DNA of 64,000 nucleotides from Sulfitobacter maritimus (GTDB lineage: Bacteria; Pseudomonadota; Alphaproteobacteria; Rhodobacterales; Rhodobacteraceae). This document shows positions 35,091-45,230 of the stretch, one piece after another. Location of the stretch: positions 591,214 through 655,213 of the forward strand of contig NZ_JABVBB010000038.1 of NCBI RefSeq assembly GCF_013346665.1, given 5' to 3'. The translations under genes were made by a program, and so were the position numbers. Under the pieces are notes generated by a model that searched no databases, was not told the origin of the DNA, and saw only the letters and a program-made list of their open reading frames with translations. Position 1 is the first letter of the stretch. Every line of letters starts with the position of its first letter.

Positions 35091-36770
35091 TTAGTCAGCC
35101 GCGCCCAAGATGCCGGGCAGGTTCAGGCCGTTTTCACGCGCACAGTCCAGCGCTTCGTCATAGCCCGCGTCGGCGTGGCGCATCACCCCGGTAGCCGGAT
35201 CGTTCCACAACACCCGCTCAATGCGGCGGTCTGCGTCTTCGGTGCCGTCACAGCAGATCACCATGCCGGAGTGTTGTGAGAAGCCCATGCCGACGCCGCC
35301 ACCGTGGTGCAGCGAGACCCACGTCGCGCCCGACGCGGTGTTGAGAAGCGCATTCAGCAGCGGCCAGTCCGACACCGCGTCAGAGCCGTCTTTCATCGCT
35401 TCCGTCTCACGGTTGGGAGAGGCGACAGAGCCGCTGTCGAGGTGGTCGCGGCCAATGACGATGGGCGCGCTGAGTTCGCCATTGCGGACCATCTCGTTAA
35501 ACGCCAGTCCCAGTTTGTGGCGCACGCCAAGGCCGACCCAGCAGATCCGCGCGGGCAGCCCTTGGAAGGAGATGCGTTCGCGGGCCATGTCGAGCCAGTT
35601 GTGTAGGTGGCTGTCCTCGGCCAAGATTTCCTTTACCTTGGCATCGGTCTTGTAAATGTCCTCCGGATCGCCCGAAAGCGCCGCCCAGCGGAAGGGGCCG
35701 ACGCCACGGCAGAACAGTGGGCGGATATAGGCGGGGACAAAGCCGGGGAAGTCGAAGGCGTTGTCGAGCCCTTCTTCCAGCGCCATCTGGCGGATGTTGT
35801 TGCCGTAATCCACCGTGGGGATGCCTGCGGCGTGGAAGTCCACCATCGCTTTGACATGCACTTTCATCGAGGCGCGGGCGGCTTTTTCGACCGCTTTGGG
35901 GTCGCTTTCGCGCTTCTCGCGCCAGTCGGCCATGCTCCAACCCTGCGGCAGGTAGCCGTTCACCGGGTCATGGGCAGAGGTCTGGTCGGTCACGATGTCG
36001 GGCCGTACACCACGTTTGACCAATTCGGGGAAGACATCCGCCGCATTGTCCAAGAGTGCCACGGATTTCGCTTCGCCCGCCGCCGTCCAGCGCTCGATCA
36101 TCTCAAGCGCTTCGTCGAGACTGTCGGTCTTTTCATCAACGTAGCGGGTGCGCAGACGGAAATCGATGCTGTCGGGGTTGCATTCGACCGCAAGGCAGCA
36201 AGCGCCCGCCATGACCGCCGCCAAGGGCTGCGCCCCGCCCATGCCGCCAAGGCCGCCGGTCAGGATCCATTTGCCTTTGAGATCACCACCGTAGTGCTGG
36301 CGACCGGCCTCGACGAAGGTTTCATAGGTGCCTTGGACGATGCCCTGAGAGCCGATGTAGATCCACGAACCAGCGGTCATCTGGCCATACATCGCCAGAC
36401 CCTTTTTATCGAGTTCGTTAAAGTGATCCCAATTCGCCCAATGTGGCACGAGGTTGGAGTTGGCGATCAGCACGCGCGGCGCGTCTTTGTGGGTCTGGAA
36501 TACACCAACCGGCTTGCCAGATTGCACCAGCAGTGTCTGGTCCTCTTCCAGCGCACGCAGGGAGGCGACGATCTGGTCGTAGTCCTTCCACGTCCGCGCC
36601 GCACGGCCAATGCCGCCGTAAACCACCAACTCATGCGGGTTCTCGGCCACATCGGGATGCAGGTTGTTCATCAGCATCCGCAGGGGGGCTTCGGTCAGCC
36701 AGCTCTTGGCGGTCAGTTCGGTGCCGGTGGCGGGATAAACGTCACGGGTGTTTTTGCGCGGATCGCTCAT
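35091..36770 (-). CDS. hutU: Urocanate hydratase
   Basis: Second step of histidine degradation: urocanate to 4-imidazolone-5-propionate, using tightly bound NAD+. 559 residues, normal length. Visible family features: [28 protein letters not shown], the NAD-binding glycine-rich stretch [15 protein letters not shown], and near the C-terminus [20 protein letters not shown] with the conserved His/Gly run. It is the last gene of the hutI-H-G-U operon; its start overlaps the hutG stop by 4 bases. A hairpin follows the stop. Confidence 0.97.
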   Translation of the reverse strand: MSDPRKNTRDVYPATGTELTAKSWLTEAPLRMLMNNLHPDVAENPHELVVYGGIGRAARTWKDYDQIVASLRALEEDQTLLVQSGKPVGVFQTHKDAPRVLIANSNLVPHWANWDHFNELDKKGLAMYGQMTAGSWIYIGSQGIVQGTYETFVEAGRQHYGGDLKGKWILTGGLGGMGGAQPLAAVMAGACCLAVECNPDSIDFRLRTRYVDEKTDSLDEALEMIERWTAAGEAKSVALLDNAADVFPELVKRGVRPDIVTDQTSAHDPVNGYLPQGWSMADWREKRESDPKAVEKAARASMKVHVKAMVDFHAAGIPTVDYGNNIRQMALEEGLDNAFDFPGFVPAYIRPLFCRGVGPFRWAALSGDPEDIYKTDAKVKEILAEDSHLHNWLDMARERISFQGLPARICWVGLGVRHKLGLAFNEMVRNGELSAPIVIGRDHLDSGSVASPNRETEAMKDGSDAVSDWPLLNALLNTASGATWVSLHHGGGVGMGFSQHSGMVICCDGTEDADRRIERVLWNDPATGVMRHADAGYDEALDCARENGLNLPGILGAAD

Positions 36771-37567
36771 GTCGTGCCTTTCAGTGTCGGGGCCAGATCG
36801 GCCAAGGTTGTCAGGATGGTTTTTAGATGTGCCCGCAGGCGGTCGGCTTTGGCGGTGTCATAGGTCCAAGGGGCGGCCTCGGCGCTAAGGTAGGTGCTTT
36901 GCGCCAGTTCCATCTGGATGGCGTGGAACCCCTCGCCGGACCGGCCATAGTGCCGCGTGGTCCAACCGCCTTTGAAACGGCCGTTGGTGGTCGAGGTATA
37001 GCCTTCTGCCGCTGCGCAGATGTCTTGCACAGCGGCTTCGATCTCGAGCGCGCAGGTGGCGCCCATATTGGTGCCGATGTTGAAGTCGGGCAGGGTGCCT
37101 TCGAACAAAAACGGGATTTCAGACCGGATCGAATGACAGTCATAAAGGATCGCGACCCCATGCAGATCACGCACCCGCGCCATCTCCGCTTCCAGCGCCG
37201 CGTGATAGGGCGCGTGGAAGGTCTCGCGGCGGGCCGCAACCTCCGCCTCATCCGGCGCGTCGGTCCAAATGTCGCGTCCTTCAAAGTCGGTGAGCGGCAC
37301 CAGCCCGGTGGTGTTCTGACCGGGATAGAGCGAGACCCCCGACGGGTCGCGGTTGGCGTCTACCACATAGCGGTGAAACGTTGCCCGCACCGTGGTCGCG
37401 CCGGGGAGCAGCCCGTCATAGAGTTGATGGATATGCCAATCCGTGTCATCCAACCCCTGACCGCGCCTGTTCAATTTGGCGATGATCGCCTCCGGCACAT
37501 AGGTGCCGGTGTGGGGCAGACCCAGGATGATCGGGCTGTCGCCGCGTTGCACCTCGACCGGGGTCAT
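36767..37567 (-). CDS. hutG: N-formylglutamate amidohydrolase
   Basis: Final step of the five-step Hut route: N-formylglutamate to glutamate plus formate. 266 residues of the FGase family: [38 protein letters not shown] and [16 protein letters not shown] carry candidate zinc-binding His/Asp/Glu residues. It partners with hutF, which makes formylglutamate. Four-base overlaps with hutH and hutU show a single coupled transcript. Confidence 0.93.
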   Translation of the reverse strand: MTPVEVQRGDSPIILGLPHTGTYVPEAIIAKLNRRGQGLDDTDWHIHQLYDGLLPGATTVRATFHRYVVDANRDPSGVSLYPGQNTTGLVPLTDFEGRDIWTDAPDEAEVAARRETFHAPYHAALEAEMARVRDLHGVAILYDCHSIRSEIPFLFEGTLPDFNIGTNMGATCALEIEAAVQDICAAAEGYTSTTNGRFKGGWTTRHYGRSGEGFHAIQMELAQSTYLSAEAAPWTYDTAKADRLRAHLKTILTTLADLAPTLKGTT

Positions 37568-39102
37568 GCGAGCAACTCCGGCATGTCCACGCCAGTTGCG
37601 GCCACGATGTCGCCGCTGGCGATCATCTGCGCCGCCTGTTCCAGATCAGGGGCGAGGTAGCGGTCTTCGCCCAATGTCTCCACGTCTTGACGCACCCGCG
37701 CCACGACCCGTTGCAACGTGTCGCTGGTGGCCAGCGGGGCGCGGAAATCGATGCCCTGCGCCGCGCAAAGCAGTTCGACCCCAAGGATGCGGTTGAGGTT
37801 GTCGGTCATCGGCCCCAAACGCCGCGCACCGTGGGCGGCCATGCTGACATGGTCCTCTTGGTTGGCCGACGTTGGCGTGCTGTCGGTCACACAGGGGGTG
37901 GCGAGATGTTTGTTCTCGCTCATCAGCGCGGCGGTGGTCACCTCGGCGATCATATAGCCAGAGTTCAGACCGGGGTTAGGCGTCAGGAAAGACGGCAGGT
38001 TAAAGCTCAGCACCGGATCGACAATCAGCGCCACGCGGCGTTGGGCGATGGCACCAATCTCGGCAATGGCGAGCGCGATCATATCGGCGGCGAAACCCAC
38101 TGGCTCTGCGTGGAAGTTGCCGCCCGAGACGATCACATCAGCATCGATCAGCACCAGCGGATTGTCGGTGGCGGCATTGGCCTCAATCTCCAACGTGCGG
38201 GCGGCCTGACGCAGCACATCCATCGCAGCGCCAGTGACCTGCGGCTGGCAGCGGATGCAGTAAGGGTCCTGCACGCGGGCGTCATCGACAATATGGCTCT
38301 CGCGGATTTCCGAGCCCGAGAGCAGCGCGCGCATGGTCTCGCCCGCCTCAATCTGGCCGCGATGACCGCGCAGGGCGTGGATTTCCGGTTGCAGCGGGGC
38401 GGTGGAGCCCATGATCGCATCCGTCGATAGGGCCGAGGTCACCAGCGCCGAATGTGCCGCACGCCATGCGCCGAAAAGACCCGCCAGTGCAAAGGCGGTG
38501 GAGAACTGCGTGCCGTTGATCAGCGCCAAGCCTTCCTTGGGGCCGAACTCAATAGGCGTCAGCCCTGCGGCCTTCAGCGCTTCGCCACCGGGCATGACCC
38601 TGCCCTCAAACTCCGCCTCGCCATGGCCCATCATCGCTGCCGCCATATGGGCCAGCGGGGCGAGGTCGCCTGAAGCGCCGACAGACCCCTGTGCCGGGAT
38701 GACCGGAGTGACGCCCTTGGCGAGCATGTCTTCGATCAGCGTCACAACCTCAAGCCGGACGCCAGACGCGCCGCGTCCGAGGCTCAGCAGTTTGAGCGCC
38801 ATCAACAGCCGTGCGTGGCGGCGCGGGATCGCAGGGCCAACACCGCAACAATGCGAGAGGATCAGATTACGTTGCAGCGTTGCCGTATCCTCTGCCGCGA
38901 TCTTGACCGAGGCGAGTTTGCCGAAACCGGTGTTGACGCCATAGACGGCATCGGTGCCGGCCACGGCTTTGGCGATCCGGGCCTGCGCGCGCTCAATGGC
39001 AGGATGGCAGGCGGGGTCGAGCCGGACGGCGGCTTCGGTCCAATAGATTTTGGCGAGATCGTCCAGAGTGACGGCGCCGGGGGTGAGGGTCAATGTGGTC
39101 AC
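37564..39102 (-). CDS. hutH: Histidine ammonia-lyase
   Basis: First step: histidine to urocanate and ammonia. 512 residues. The MIO cofactor triad A143-S144-G145 is in [14 protein letters not shown], with the catalytic tyrosine in [10 protein letters not shown] (Y54). Other matches include [14 protein letters not shown] and a normal C-terminus. The stop overlaps hutG and the start overlaps hutI, each by 4 bases. Confidence 0.97.
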   Translation of the reverse strand: MTTLTLTPGAVTLDDLAKIYWTEAAVRLDPACHPAIERAQARIAKAVAGTDAVYGVNTGFGKLASVKIAAEDTATLQRNLILSHCCGVGPAIPRRHARLLMALKLLSLGRGASGVRLEVVTLIEDMLAKGVTPVIPAQGSVGASGDLAPLAHMAAAMMGHGEAEFEGRVMPGGEALKAAGLTPIEFGPKEGLALINGTQFSTAFALAGLFGAWRAAHSALVTSALSTDAIMGSTAPLQPEIHALRGHRGQIEAGETMRALLSGSEIRESHIVDDARVQDPYCIRCQPQVTGAAMDVLRQAARTLEIEANAATDNPLVLIDADVIVSGGNFHAEPVGFAADMIALAIAEIGAIAQRRVALIVDPVLSFNLPSFLTPNPGLNSGYMIAEVTTAALMSENKHLATPCVTDSTPTSANQEDHVSMAAHGARRLGPMTDNLNRILGVELLCAAQGIDFRAPLATSDTLQRVVARVRQDVETLGEDRYLAPDLEQAAQMIASGDIVAATGVDMPELLA

Positions 39103-40310
39103 GCGGTACCTCCGAAAATGCGAGAGTGAAGCGGGTTGAAACCGATGCGGTAAGCCAGTTCCGCCGGGTGTTTGACATCCCAGACCGCGAGATCGGCACG
39201 CATACCGGGGGCGAGGGTGCCGCAGTCTTTCAGGCCCAGAGCGCGGGCGGCATGTTGGGTCACGCCGCGCAGTGCTTCTTCGGGTGTCATGCGGAACAGG
39301 GTGCAGCCCATGTTCAGCGTCAGCAGCAGGGAATTGAGCGGCGAGGAGCCGGGGTTAATATCCGTCGCCAGCGCCATTGGCACACTATGTTTGCGCAGCA
39401 GCGCGATGGGCGGGGCTTGGGTCTCGCGCAGAGTGTAAAAGGCGCCGGGCAGGATCACGGCGACAGTGCCCGCCTCGGCCATGGCTATGACGCCCTCCTC
39501 GTCGAGATATTCGATATGATCCGCCGACAGAGCGCCATAGGAGGCCGCGAGCTTGGCACCGCCAAGGTTTGACAGTTGCTCGGCATGGAGTTTGACCGGC
39601 AAGCCCAATTCCCGCGCCACATCAAAGACACGCGCAATCTGCGCGGGTTGAAAGGCAATGCCCTCGCAAAACCCGTCAACCGCATCGACCAGCCCTTCGG
39701 CATGGGCGGCACGCATGGCAGGGATGCAGACCTCATCGATATAGGCGTCATCGCGCCCGGCATAGTCCGCCGGGGTCGCATGGGCGCCGAGGAAGGTGGT
39801 TTTCACGCGGATCGGGCGTTTGGTGGCAATGGCGCGGGCGGCCCGCAACATCCGTAGCTCGGTGTCGGTATCCAGACCGTAGCCAGATTTGATCTCAAGC
39901 ACCGTCACACCTTCGGCGATCAGCACATCGACGCGGCGCAGAGCGTCGGCCAAGAGGTCATCTTCGCTCGCGGCGCGGGTGGCTTTGACGGTAGAGACAA
40001 TGCCGCCGCCCGCGCGTGCGACCTCTTCGTAGCTGGCCCCATTGAGGCGCATCTCAAATTCAACCGCCCGGTCGCCGCCGTGGACAATATGGGTGTGACA
40101 ATCGATCAAGCCGGGGGTGACAAGGCGGCCTTCAAGGCTGCTGCGCGGCAGGTCGCTATGCGCTTCGGGTAGCGCCGCGACTGGGCCGACCCATGCGATT
40201 TGCTCCCCCTGCACCACGATGGCGGCGTCTTCGATCATCCCATAGGGGGTGTCCGCTGATTCCATCGTCGCGGCCTTAAGATCCGTAAAGACTCTGCTGT
40301 TTTCGGCCAT
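39099..40310 (-). CDS. hutI: Imidazolonepropionase
   Basis: Third step: imidazolonepropionate to N-formimidoylglutamate. 403-residue amidohydrolase-fold enzyme with metal motifs [22 protein letters not shown] and [10 protein letters not shown]. It is the promoter-proximal gene of the minus-strand hut operon: GGGAGGG lies 7 bases upstream of ATG 40310, and the shared operator-like palindrome is about 52 bases upstream. Confidence 0.96.
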   Translation of the reverse strand: MAENSRVFTDLKAATMESADTPYGMIEDAAIVVQGEQIAWVGPVAALPEAHSDLPRSSLEGRLVTPGLIDCHTHIVHGGDRAVEFEMRLNGASYEEVARAGGGIVSTVKATRAASEDDLLADALRRVDVLIAEGVTVLEIKSGYGLDTDTELRMLRAARAIATKRPIRVKTTFLGAHATPADYAGRDDAYIDEVCIPAMRAAHAEGLVDAVDGFCEGIAFQPAQIARVFDVARELGLPVKLHAEQLSNLGGAKLAASYGALSADHIEYLDEEGVIAMAEAGTVAVILPGAFYTLRETQAPPIALLRKHSVPMALATDINPGSSPLNSLLLTLNMGCTLFRMTPEEALRGVTQHAARALGLKDCGTLAPGMRADLAVWDVKHPAELAYRIGFNPLHSRIFGGTA

Positions 40311-40361
40311 ATCCGTTCCCTCCCGACGATAATTTCACTTTTCTAGTACGATCAAACGTGC

Positions 40362-40379
40362 TTTATGTCTATACATAAA
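40362..40379. promoter_or_regulatory. Candidate HutC/GntR operator between hutI and hutF
   Basis: TTTATGT-CTAT-ACATAAA is an 18-base perfect inverted repeat with 7-bp arms. It contains a TGTCTATACA core of the kind recognised by HutC-like GntR repressors. It lies in the 86-bp divergent gap, 17 bases before the hutF ATG, so one repressor could control both units. No hutC gene is in the window. Confidence 0.65.
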
Positions 40380-40396
40380 AACGAGGGGTCGCCGTT

Positions 40397-41755
40397 ATGA
40401 TTTTCGCCAAACAAGCCAAACTGCCCGATGGTTGGGCGTCAGATGTGCGTATTTCGCAGTCAGAGGGGCGCATCACGGAAGTGGACGTGGATCAAAAGCC
40501 TCAAGCGTCTGATCTGCGGGTCGACACGCTCTTGCCCGCCCTTGGCAATCTGCACAGCCACAGTTTTCAGCGGGCCATGGCCGGGATGACAGAGTACCGC
40601 ATGGCGGGCAAAGACAGCTTTTGGACATGGCGCGAACTGATGTACCGCTTTACCGAACATCTGACGCCAGAGCAGATCGAAGCGATTGCGGCCTTTACCT
40701 TTATGGAAATGCAGGAGGCGGGCTATGCCGCTGTGGGGGAGTTTCACTACCTCCATCACCAGCCCGGCGGTGCGGCCTACGACGATCTGGGCGAGCTTTC
40801 CGCTCGGATCGCAGCGGCTGCGCAGACCACCGGGATCGGGCTCACGCATCTTCCCGTACTTTATACCTACGGCGGGGCTGGGCAGCAGGCTTTGCAACCG
40901 GGGCAGGCGCGGTTTGGCAATGGGGTGGCGCAGTTCAATGCTTTGGTGGCGCGGGCAAAGGCACAGGTGTCACAGCTTCCTGCGGATTGTCAGGTGGGTA
41001 TCGCGCCTCATTCTTTGCGCGCCACATCGCCTGATGACCTTGCTGCGGTTTTAACGGCGCATCCGGACGGGCCAATTCATACCCATATCGCGGAGCAGCC
41101 GCAGGAGGTGCGTGACATTGTAAGCTGGCTCGGCGCGCGGCCGGTGGCGTGGTTGTTGGATCATGTCGATGTTTCTTCCAGATGGTGTCTGATCCACGCG
41201 ACCCATATGACCACGGCGGAGACCAAGCAGATGGCCCAATCCGGCGCGGTGGCGGGGCTTTGCCCGGTGACCGAGGCGAACCTTGGCGACGGGCCGTTTA
41301 ATGGGCCTGCCTACCTTGAGGCAGGCGGAGCCTTTGGTGTTGGGTCGGACTCCAATGTCTTGATCGGCTTGGCCGAAGAATTGCGAATGTTGGAATATTC
41401 GCAGCGTCTGCGCGATGTGGCGCGTAATGTGATGGTCACGGCAGAGGGTTCTGTCGGTGAGGCGCTCTATACCGGGGCCGCACGGGGCGGGGCGCAGGCG
41501 CTTGGGCGCGGCGCGGGAGAGATCGCGGTGGGCGCATGGGCCGACCTGTTGGCGATTGACAGCACCACACCCGCGCTTTGTACGCTGCGCCAAGACCAGC
41601 TGCTCGACGGGCTCGTTTTCGCCGCCAAGGCGGATGTGGTGACGGATGTCTGGTCCGCCGGACGCCACGCGGTAGCGGGCGGTCGGCATAGGGACCGAGA
41701 CGCGATCACCAGCGCCTACAGGGCCGCCCTGCAAACGCTGATGGCTGCGGTTTAG
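40397..41755 (+). CDS. hutF: Formimidoylglutamate deiminase
   Basis: Converts N-formimidoylglutamate to N-formylglutamate and ammonia, committing this organism to the HutF/HutG branch. 452-residue amidohydrolase with LHSHSFQRAMAGMTEYR, GIAPHSLRA, HTHIAEQPQEV, LIHATHM and VGSDSNVLIGLAEELR, matching the expected metal and substrate motifs. GAGGGG lies 8 bases upstream of the ATG. It is transcribed divergently from hutI. Confidence 0.96.
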   Translation: MIFAKQAKLPDGWASDVRISQSEGRITEVDVDQKPQASDLRVDTLLPALGNLHSHSFQRAMAGMTEYRMAGKDSFWTWRELMYRFTEHLTPEQIEAIAAFTFMEMQEAGYAAVGEFHYLHHQPGGAAYDDLGELSARIAAAAQTTGIGLTHLPVLYTYGGAGQQALQPGQARFGNGVAQFNALVARAKAQVSQLPADCQVGIAPHSLRATSPDDLAAVLTAHPDGPIHTHIAEQPQEVRDIVSWLGARPVAWLLDHVDVSSRWCLIHATHMTTAETKQMAQSGAVAGLCPVTEANLGDGPFNGPAYLEAGGAFGVGSDSNVLIGLAEELRMLEYSQRLRDVARNVMVTAEGSVGEALYTGAARGGAQALGRGAGEIAVGAWADLLAIDSTTPALCTLRQDQLLDGLVFAAKADVVTDVWSAGRHAVAGGRHRDRDAITSAYRAALQTLMAAV

Positions 41756-41767
41756 ACCCCGTCCTCG

Positions 41768-44167
41768 CTAGTAGCGCAGGGGCCTGCCCGGCATCAGATC
41801 GTTGACCTTGCGCAGGATCGCTTCGGCGTCGATCCCATGGTGGCGGTAAAGATCAGCGATGGTCCCGGTCTGGCCGAAATGCTCAACCCCCAGCGGGATG
41901 GTGCGGTGGCCGGAGACCGAGCCGATCCATGACAGCGTGGTGGGGTGGCCGTCGATAACCGTCACAATCCGGCAATGGCGGGGTAGGTCTGCGGTGAGCC
42001 GTTCGATCAGCGATTGCGCATCGCTCTGGCCTTGGGCGCGGGCATTCTGCGCGGCCGTCCATCCCGCGTTTAACCGATCCGCCGAGGTGACGGCCAACAC
42101 CCCCACATCGCGGCGGTCTTCGGCCAGCAAGCCTGCCGCGCGGATCGCCTCGGGCGCGACGACACCTTGATAGGCAATCACCACGTCGCAGTTGGGGCCC
42201 GGCTTGCGCAGCCAGTATGCGCCGTCCGTGACCCCTTGGCGGAACGCAGCGCTGTCGCGTGGGCCGGGTTGTTCGATGGGGTTCGTCGTCAGCCGCAGAT
42301 ACACCGAGCCACCCGCTTCGTCGCGCAGCCACGTCGGTGGGTGATTGTCCGCCTCCGGTCCGGCTTCGGCCACGGGCGTATCACTCCCGTCGCGCTGGAT
42401 ATAGTCGAAGGCCCATTCCATGATGATCGCCAATTCATCCGCAAAGGCAGGCTCGAAAGCCGCCAACCCGTCCTGAGACATGCCAACCAACGGTGTGCCA
42501 ATGGACTGATGCGCCCCGCCTTCGGGAGAGAGGGTGATGCCGGAAGGAGTGCCGACAATCATGAAACGCGCATCTTGGTAGCAGGCATAGTTCAGCGCAT
42601 CGAGGCCACGGTTCACGAAAGGATCATAGACAGTGCCGATGGGGATCAGCCGCTTGCCGAAGAGGCTGTCAGCAAGCCCCGCTGCGCCCAAGAGCAGAAA
42701 CAAGTTCATCTCGGCGATGCCCAACTCGATGTGCTGGCCGTCTGGCGTAAACTCCCATTTCGCGGTGGAAGGGATGCGGTGTTCGATAAAGGCATCCGAC
42801 ATCTCGGCCCGCGCAAAGAGCTTGCGGCGGTTCACCCATGGGCCAAGGTTGGTCGTGCCGGTTACGTCAGGCGAGGTGGTGACAATCCGCTCGGCCAATT
42901 GCGTGTCGCCCTTGCTCAACCCGTCAAGGATTTTACCAAAGGCGGCTTGGGTCGAGATTTCCGCGTCCTGCGGCGCGGGCAGGGCAGGGACGTCGATCTT
43001 GTCATCCTCGAACCGACGGCGGCCCTTGGCAAAGAAGGGCACATTGTCGAGGTACGCGCGCAGGCTTGCTTCGTCCTCCACCGTGGCAAAGGGCTCCCAC
43101 TCCGCGCCTTCGGGGACGCCCATGTGGTCCTGCCATTTCTGCATCTGCGTGGAGTTCATCAGCCCGCCGTGGTTGTCCTTATGCCCGGCAATCGGCGTGC
43201 CCCAGCCTTTGATCGTATAGGCAAGGAAACAGGTCGGGTCGTCATGGTCGATGGCGGCGAAGGTCTCGGCCATGGTTTCCACGCAGTTGCCGCCGAGGTT
43301 CTCCATCAACGCGGCGAGTTCCGTGTCACTGCGCCGCTCAATCAGCGCGGTGACGTCGCCTTGGTCGCCGAGATCGTCCATCAAACGTTTGCGCCAGACC
43401 GCCCCACCCATAAAGGTGAGCGCTGCGTATTCTTGGTTTGAGCAACTGTCGATCCAATCGCGCAGACGTTCGCCGCCCGGCTCTTTGAACGCAGCCCGTT
43501 GCAGCGCCCCGTATTTGACGCGGACAACCTTCCACCCGAAGGCGTCAAAGATTTTCTCGACCCGTTCAAACAGCCCTTCGCGCACGATCCCGTCGAGCGA
43601 CTGACGGTTATAGTCGATGATCCACCAGCAGTTGCGCAGATCGTTCTTCCAGCCTTCCTGTAGGGTTTCATAGACGTTGCCCTCGTCCAGTTCCGCATCG
43701 CCCACAAGTGCGACCATCCGGCCCATTGGCGCGTCTTTGCCCCAGGATTTGGCCTTAATGTAATCCTGCACCAACGACGCGAAGGAGGTGATCGCGACGC
43801 CCAAACCAACCGACCCGGTGGAGAAATCCACATCGTCCACGTCCTTGGTGCGGCTGGGGTAGGATTGCACACCGCCATAGCCGCGAAAGTTCTCCATCCG
43901 CGCCCGGTCGAGATTGCCCATAAGATATTGCATGGCATGAAAGATCGGGCTGGCATGGGGTTTGACCGCCACCCGGTCCTCAGGCCGGAGAGCCGAGAAA
44001 TAAAGCGCGGTCAGGATCGACACCATAGAGGCAGAGCTGGCCTGATGCCCGCCGACCTTAATCCGGTCCGGAGACTCGCGGATATTGTTTGCATGATGGA
44101 TCATGTAGTGGGACAGCCACAGCAAACGCTGTTCGATGGTCTTTAGGTGGGTGGTCTGCTCGGTCAC
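41768..44167 (-). CDS. Homodimeric pyruvate-dehydrogenase-type E1 (transketolase-like, AceE/MdeB family)
   Basis: A thiamine-diphosphate 2-oxoacid dehydrogenase E1 of 799 residues. The TPP motif is at GDAELDEGNVYETLQEG...DYNRQSLDG, with the AceE-like opening GGHQASSASMVSILTALYF. The central pyrimidine domain is near EMNLFLLLGAAGLADSLF and GGAHQSIGTPLVGMS, followed by a C-terminal transketolase domain. No E2/E3 genes are nearby. The divergent Lrp gene recalls mdeR-mdeB of Pseudomonas putida, where MdeB acts on 2-oxobutyrate from methionine; no mdeA is here, so the substrate is open. I chose GTG 44167 because AAGGAG lies about 9 bases before it. Confidence 0.88.
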   Translation of the reverse strand: MTEQTTHLKTIEQRLLWLSHYMIHHANNIRESPDRIKVGGHQASSASMVSILTALYFSALRPEDRVAVKPHASPIFHAMQYLMGNLDRARMENFRGYGGVQSYPSRTKDVDDVDFSTGSVGLGVAITSFASLVQDYIKAKSWGKDAPMGRMVALVGDAELDEGNVYETLQEGWKNDLRNCWWIIDYNRQSLDGIVREGLFERVEKIFDAFGWKVVRVKYGALQRAAFKEPGGERLRDWIDSCSNQEYAALTFMGGAVWRKRLMDDLGDQGDVTALIERRSDTELAALMENLGGNCVETMAETFAAIDHDDPTCFLAYTIKGWGTPIAGHKDNHGGLMNSTQMQKWQDHMGVPEGAEWEPFATVEDEASLRAYLDNVPFFAKGRRRFEDDKIDVPALPAPQDAEISTQAAFGKILDGLSKGDTQLAERIVTTSPDVTGTTNLGPWVNRRKLFARAEMSDAFIEHRIPSTAKWEFTPDGQHIELGIAEMNLFLLLGAAGLADSLFGKRLIPIGTVYDPFVNRGLDALNYACYQDARFMIVGTPSGITLSPEGGAHQSIGTPLVGMSQDGLAAFEPAFADELAIIMEWAFDYIQRDGSDTPVAEAGPEADNHPPTWLRDEAGGSVYLRLTTNPIEQPGPRDSAAFRQGVTDGAYWLRKPGPNCDVVIAYQGVVAPEAIRAAGLLAEDRRDVGVLAVTSADRLNAGWTAAQNARAQGQSDAQSLIERLTADLPRHCRIVTVIDGHPTTLSWIGSVSGHRTIPLGVEHFGQTGTIADLYRHHGIDAEAILRKVNDLMPGRPLRY

Positions 44168-44284
44168 GCTGTGTCTCCTTTTTCTTGGGGGCATCCTATG
44201 CCGCTTTGCGCTTCATTTCTTGGCAAACCTCATGGTACTTCAGCATTTCTGCGCCGGAATTTCACGCAAAAGGAGCTTTCGTTG

Positions 44285-44767
44285 ATGGAAAAGAGCAAAG
44301 GCATGGGGACGCAGTTGGACGAGATTGACCGGCGGATACTGCGCGAATTGCACCGCGACGGGCGTCAGACTCATCAAGAGTTGAGCGAGCGCGTGGGCCT
44401 GTCGCCATCCCCCTGCGCCCGGCGCATCCGCCAGTTGGAGGCACGCGGGATTATCACGGGTTACCGCGCTGGGATTGATGAACAGGCGCTGGGCTTTGGG
44501 TTTTCGATCTTTGTCTCCGTCAAACTGGACCGGCAGGTGGATGACCGGCTGGTGTCTTTTGAAGAGCAGTTGATGGATTGTCCCGAAATCGTGGATTGCT
44601 GGCTAATGACCGGCAGCTTTGACTATCTGCTGCGGATCGCCGCGCGGGATTTGCAGGAGTATGAGCAGTTTTTGACCGGGCGGCTGACCAAATTTAACGG
44701 TGTGGCTTCGATCGAATCCTCGATCCCTATCCGGCGGATCAAGGATCAGGCGACGCGGTTGGAGTGA
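44285..44767 (+). CDS. Lrp/AsnC-family transcriptional regulator
   Basis: 160 residues. Winged helix-turn-helix at about 10-60 (LDEIDRRILRELHRDGRQTHQELSERVGLSPSPCARRIRQLE), then a RAM ligand-binding domain (about 70-150). AAAAGGAG lies upstream; either ATG 44285 or the TTG just before it could start translation. It is divergent from the E1 gene and the likely regulator of it, responding to an amino acid or 2-oxoacid. Confidence 0.93.
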   Translation: MEKSKGMGTQLDEIDRRILRELHRDGRQTHQELSERVGLSPSPCARRIRQLEARGIITGYRAGIDEQALGFGFSIFVSVKLDRQVDDRLVSFEEQLMDCPEIVDCWLMTGSFDYLLRIAARDLQEYEQFLTGRLTKFNGVASIESSIPIRRIKDQATRLE

Positions 44768-44913
44768 GCGTATCCGGTCAGTCACCACAACAACTGTACG
44801 GTCAGATAACAACCGCATGATATGGGGCAAAACCGCATCCGTAAGGCTTGCAATCCCCCCTCGGTATGTCAGGTTGTCGGCGAATTAATGCTCAATAAAT
44901 GGTAAAGGCTATG

Positions 44914-45183
44914 ATGCGCATCACAACGTTATTCCTTGGGGCGGCCGCGTTGACCGTCGCCGGTTGCACCGCACCCACACAAGAAACGCAGCGTCCGGGT
45001 AAGGTCGGCAACCTGCCCGCGAATGTGGCCAGCTTGGCTGCGCCGAACCAAGACCTCAGCACGGCGCATCTTCGGTCGGAGGATGGTTGTTACTGGTATC
45101 AGCATAGCGGGCCGGTTGAAACGACGATGGTTCCGCTCCGGGCGGTCGGCGGCAACCCGATTTGCACAAGAAGTGCGGCCTAA
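44914..45183 (+). CDS. Small predicted lipoprotein
   Basis: 89 residues if started at ATG 44914 (AAAGG upstream); ATG 44911 or 44899 would lengthen it by 1 or 5 residues. The N-terminus is a lipoprotein signal with lipobox TVAGC. The mature part is short and hydrophilic, with two further cysteines (DGCYWYQHSGPV; GGNPICTRS) that could form a disulfide. I recognise no family. A clean terminator hairpin follows. Confidence 0.72.
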   Translation: MRITTLFLGAAALTVAGCTAPTQETQRPGKVGNLPANVASLAAPNQDLSTAHLRSEDGCYWYQHSGPVETTMVPLRAVGGNPICTRSAA

Positions 45184-45192
45184 CGGTTGTTC

Positions 45193-45217
45193 GAGAGGCG
45201 CGTGATCCGCGCCTCTC
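45193..45217 (+). terminator. Terminator hairpin after the small lipoprotein gene
   Basis: GAGAGGCGCG-TGATC-CGCGCCTCTC, a perfect 10-bp stem with a 5-base loop, 10 bases after the lipoprotein stop. It sits between convergent genes and may serve both strands. The T tract is weak. Confidence 0.7.
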
Positions 45218-45230
45218 ATTCATGCTTGCG

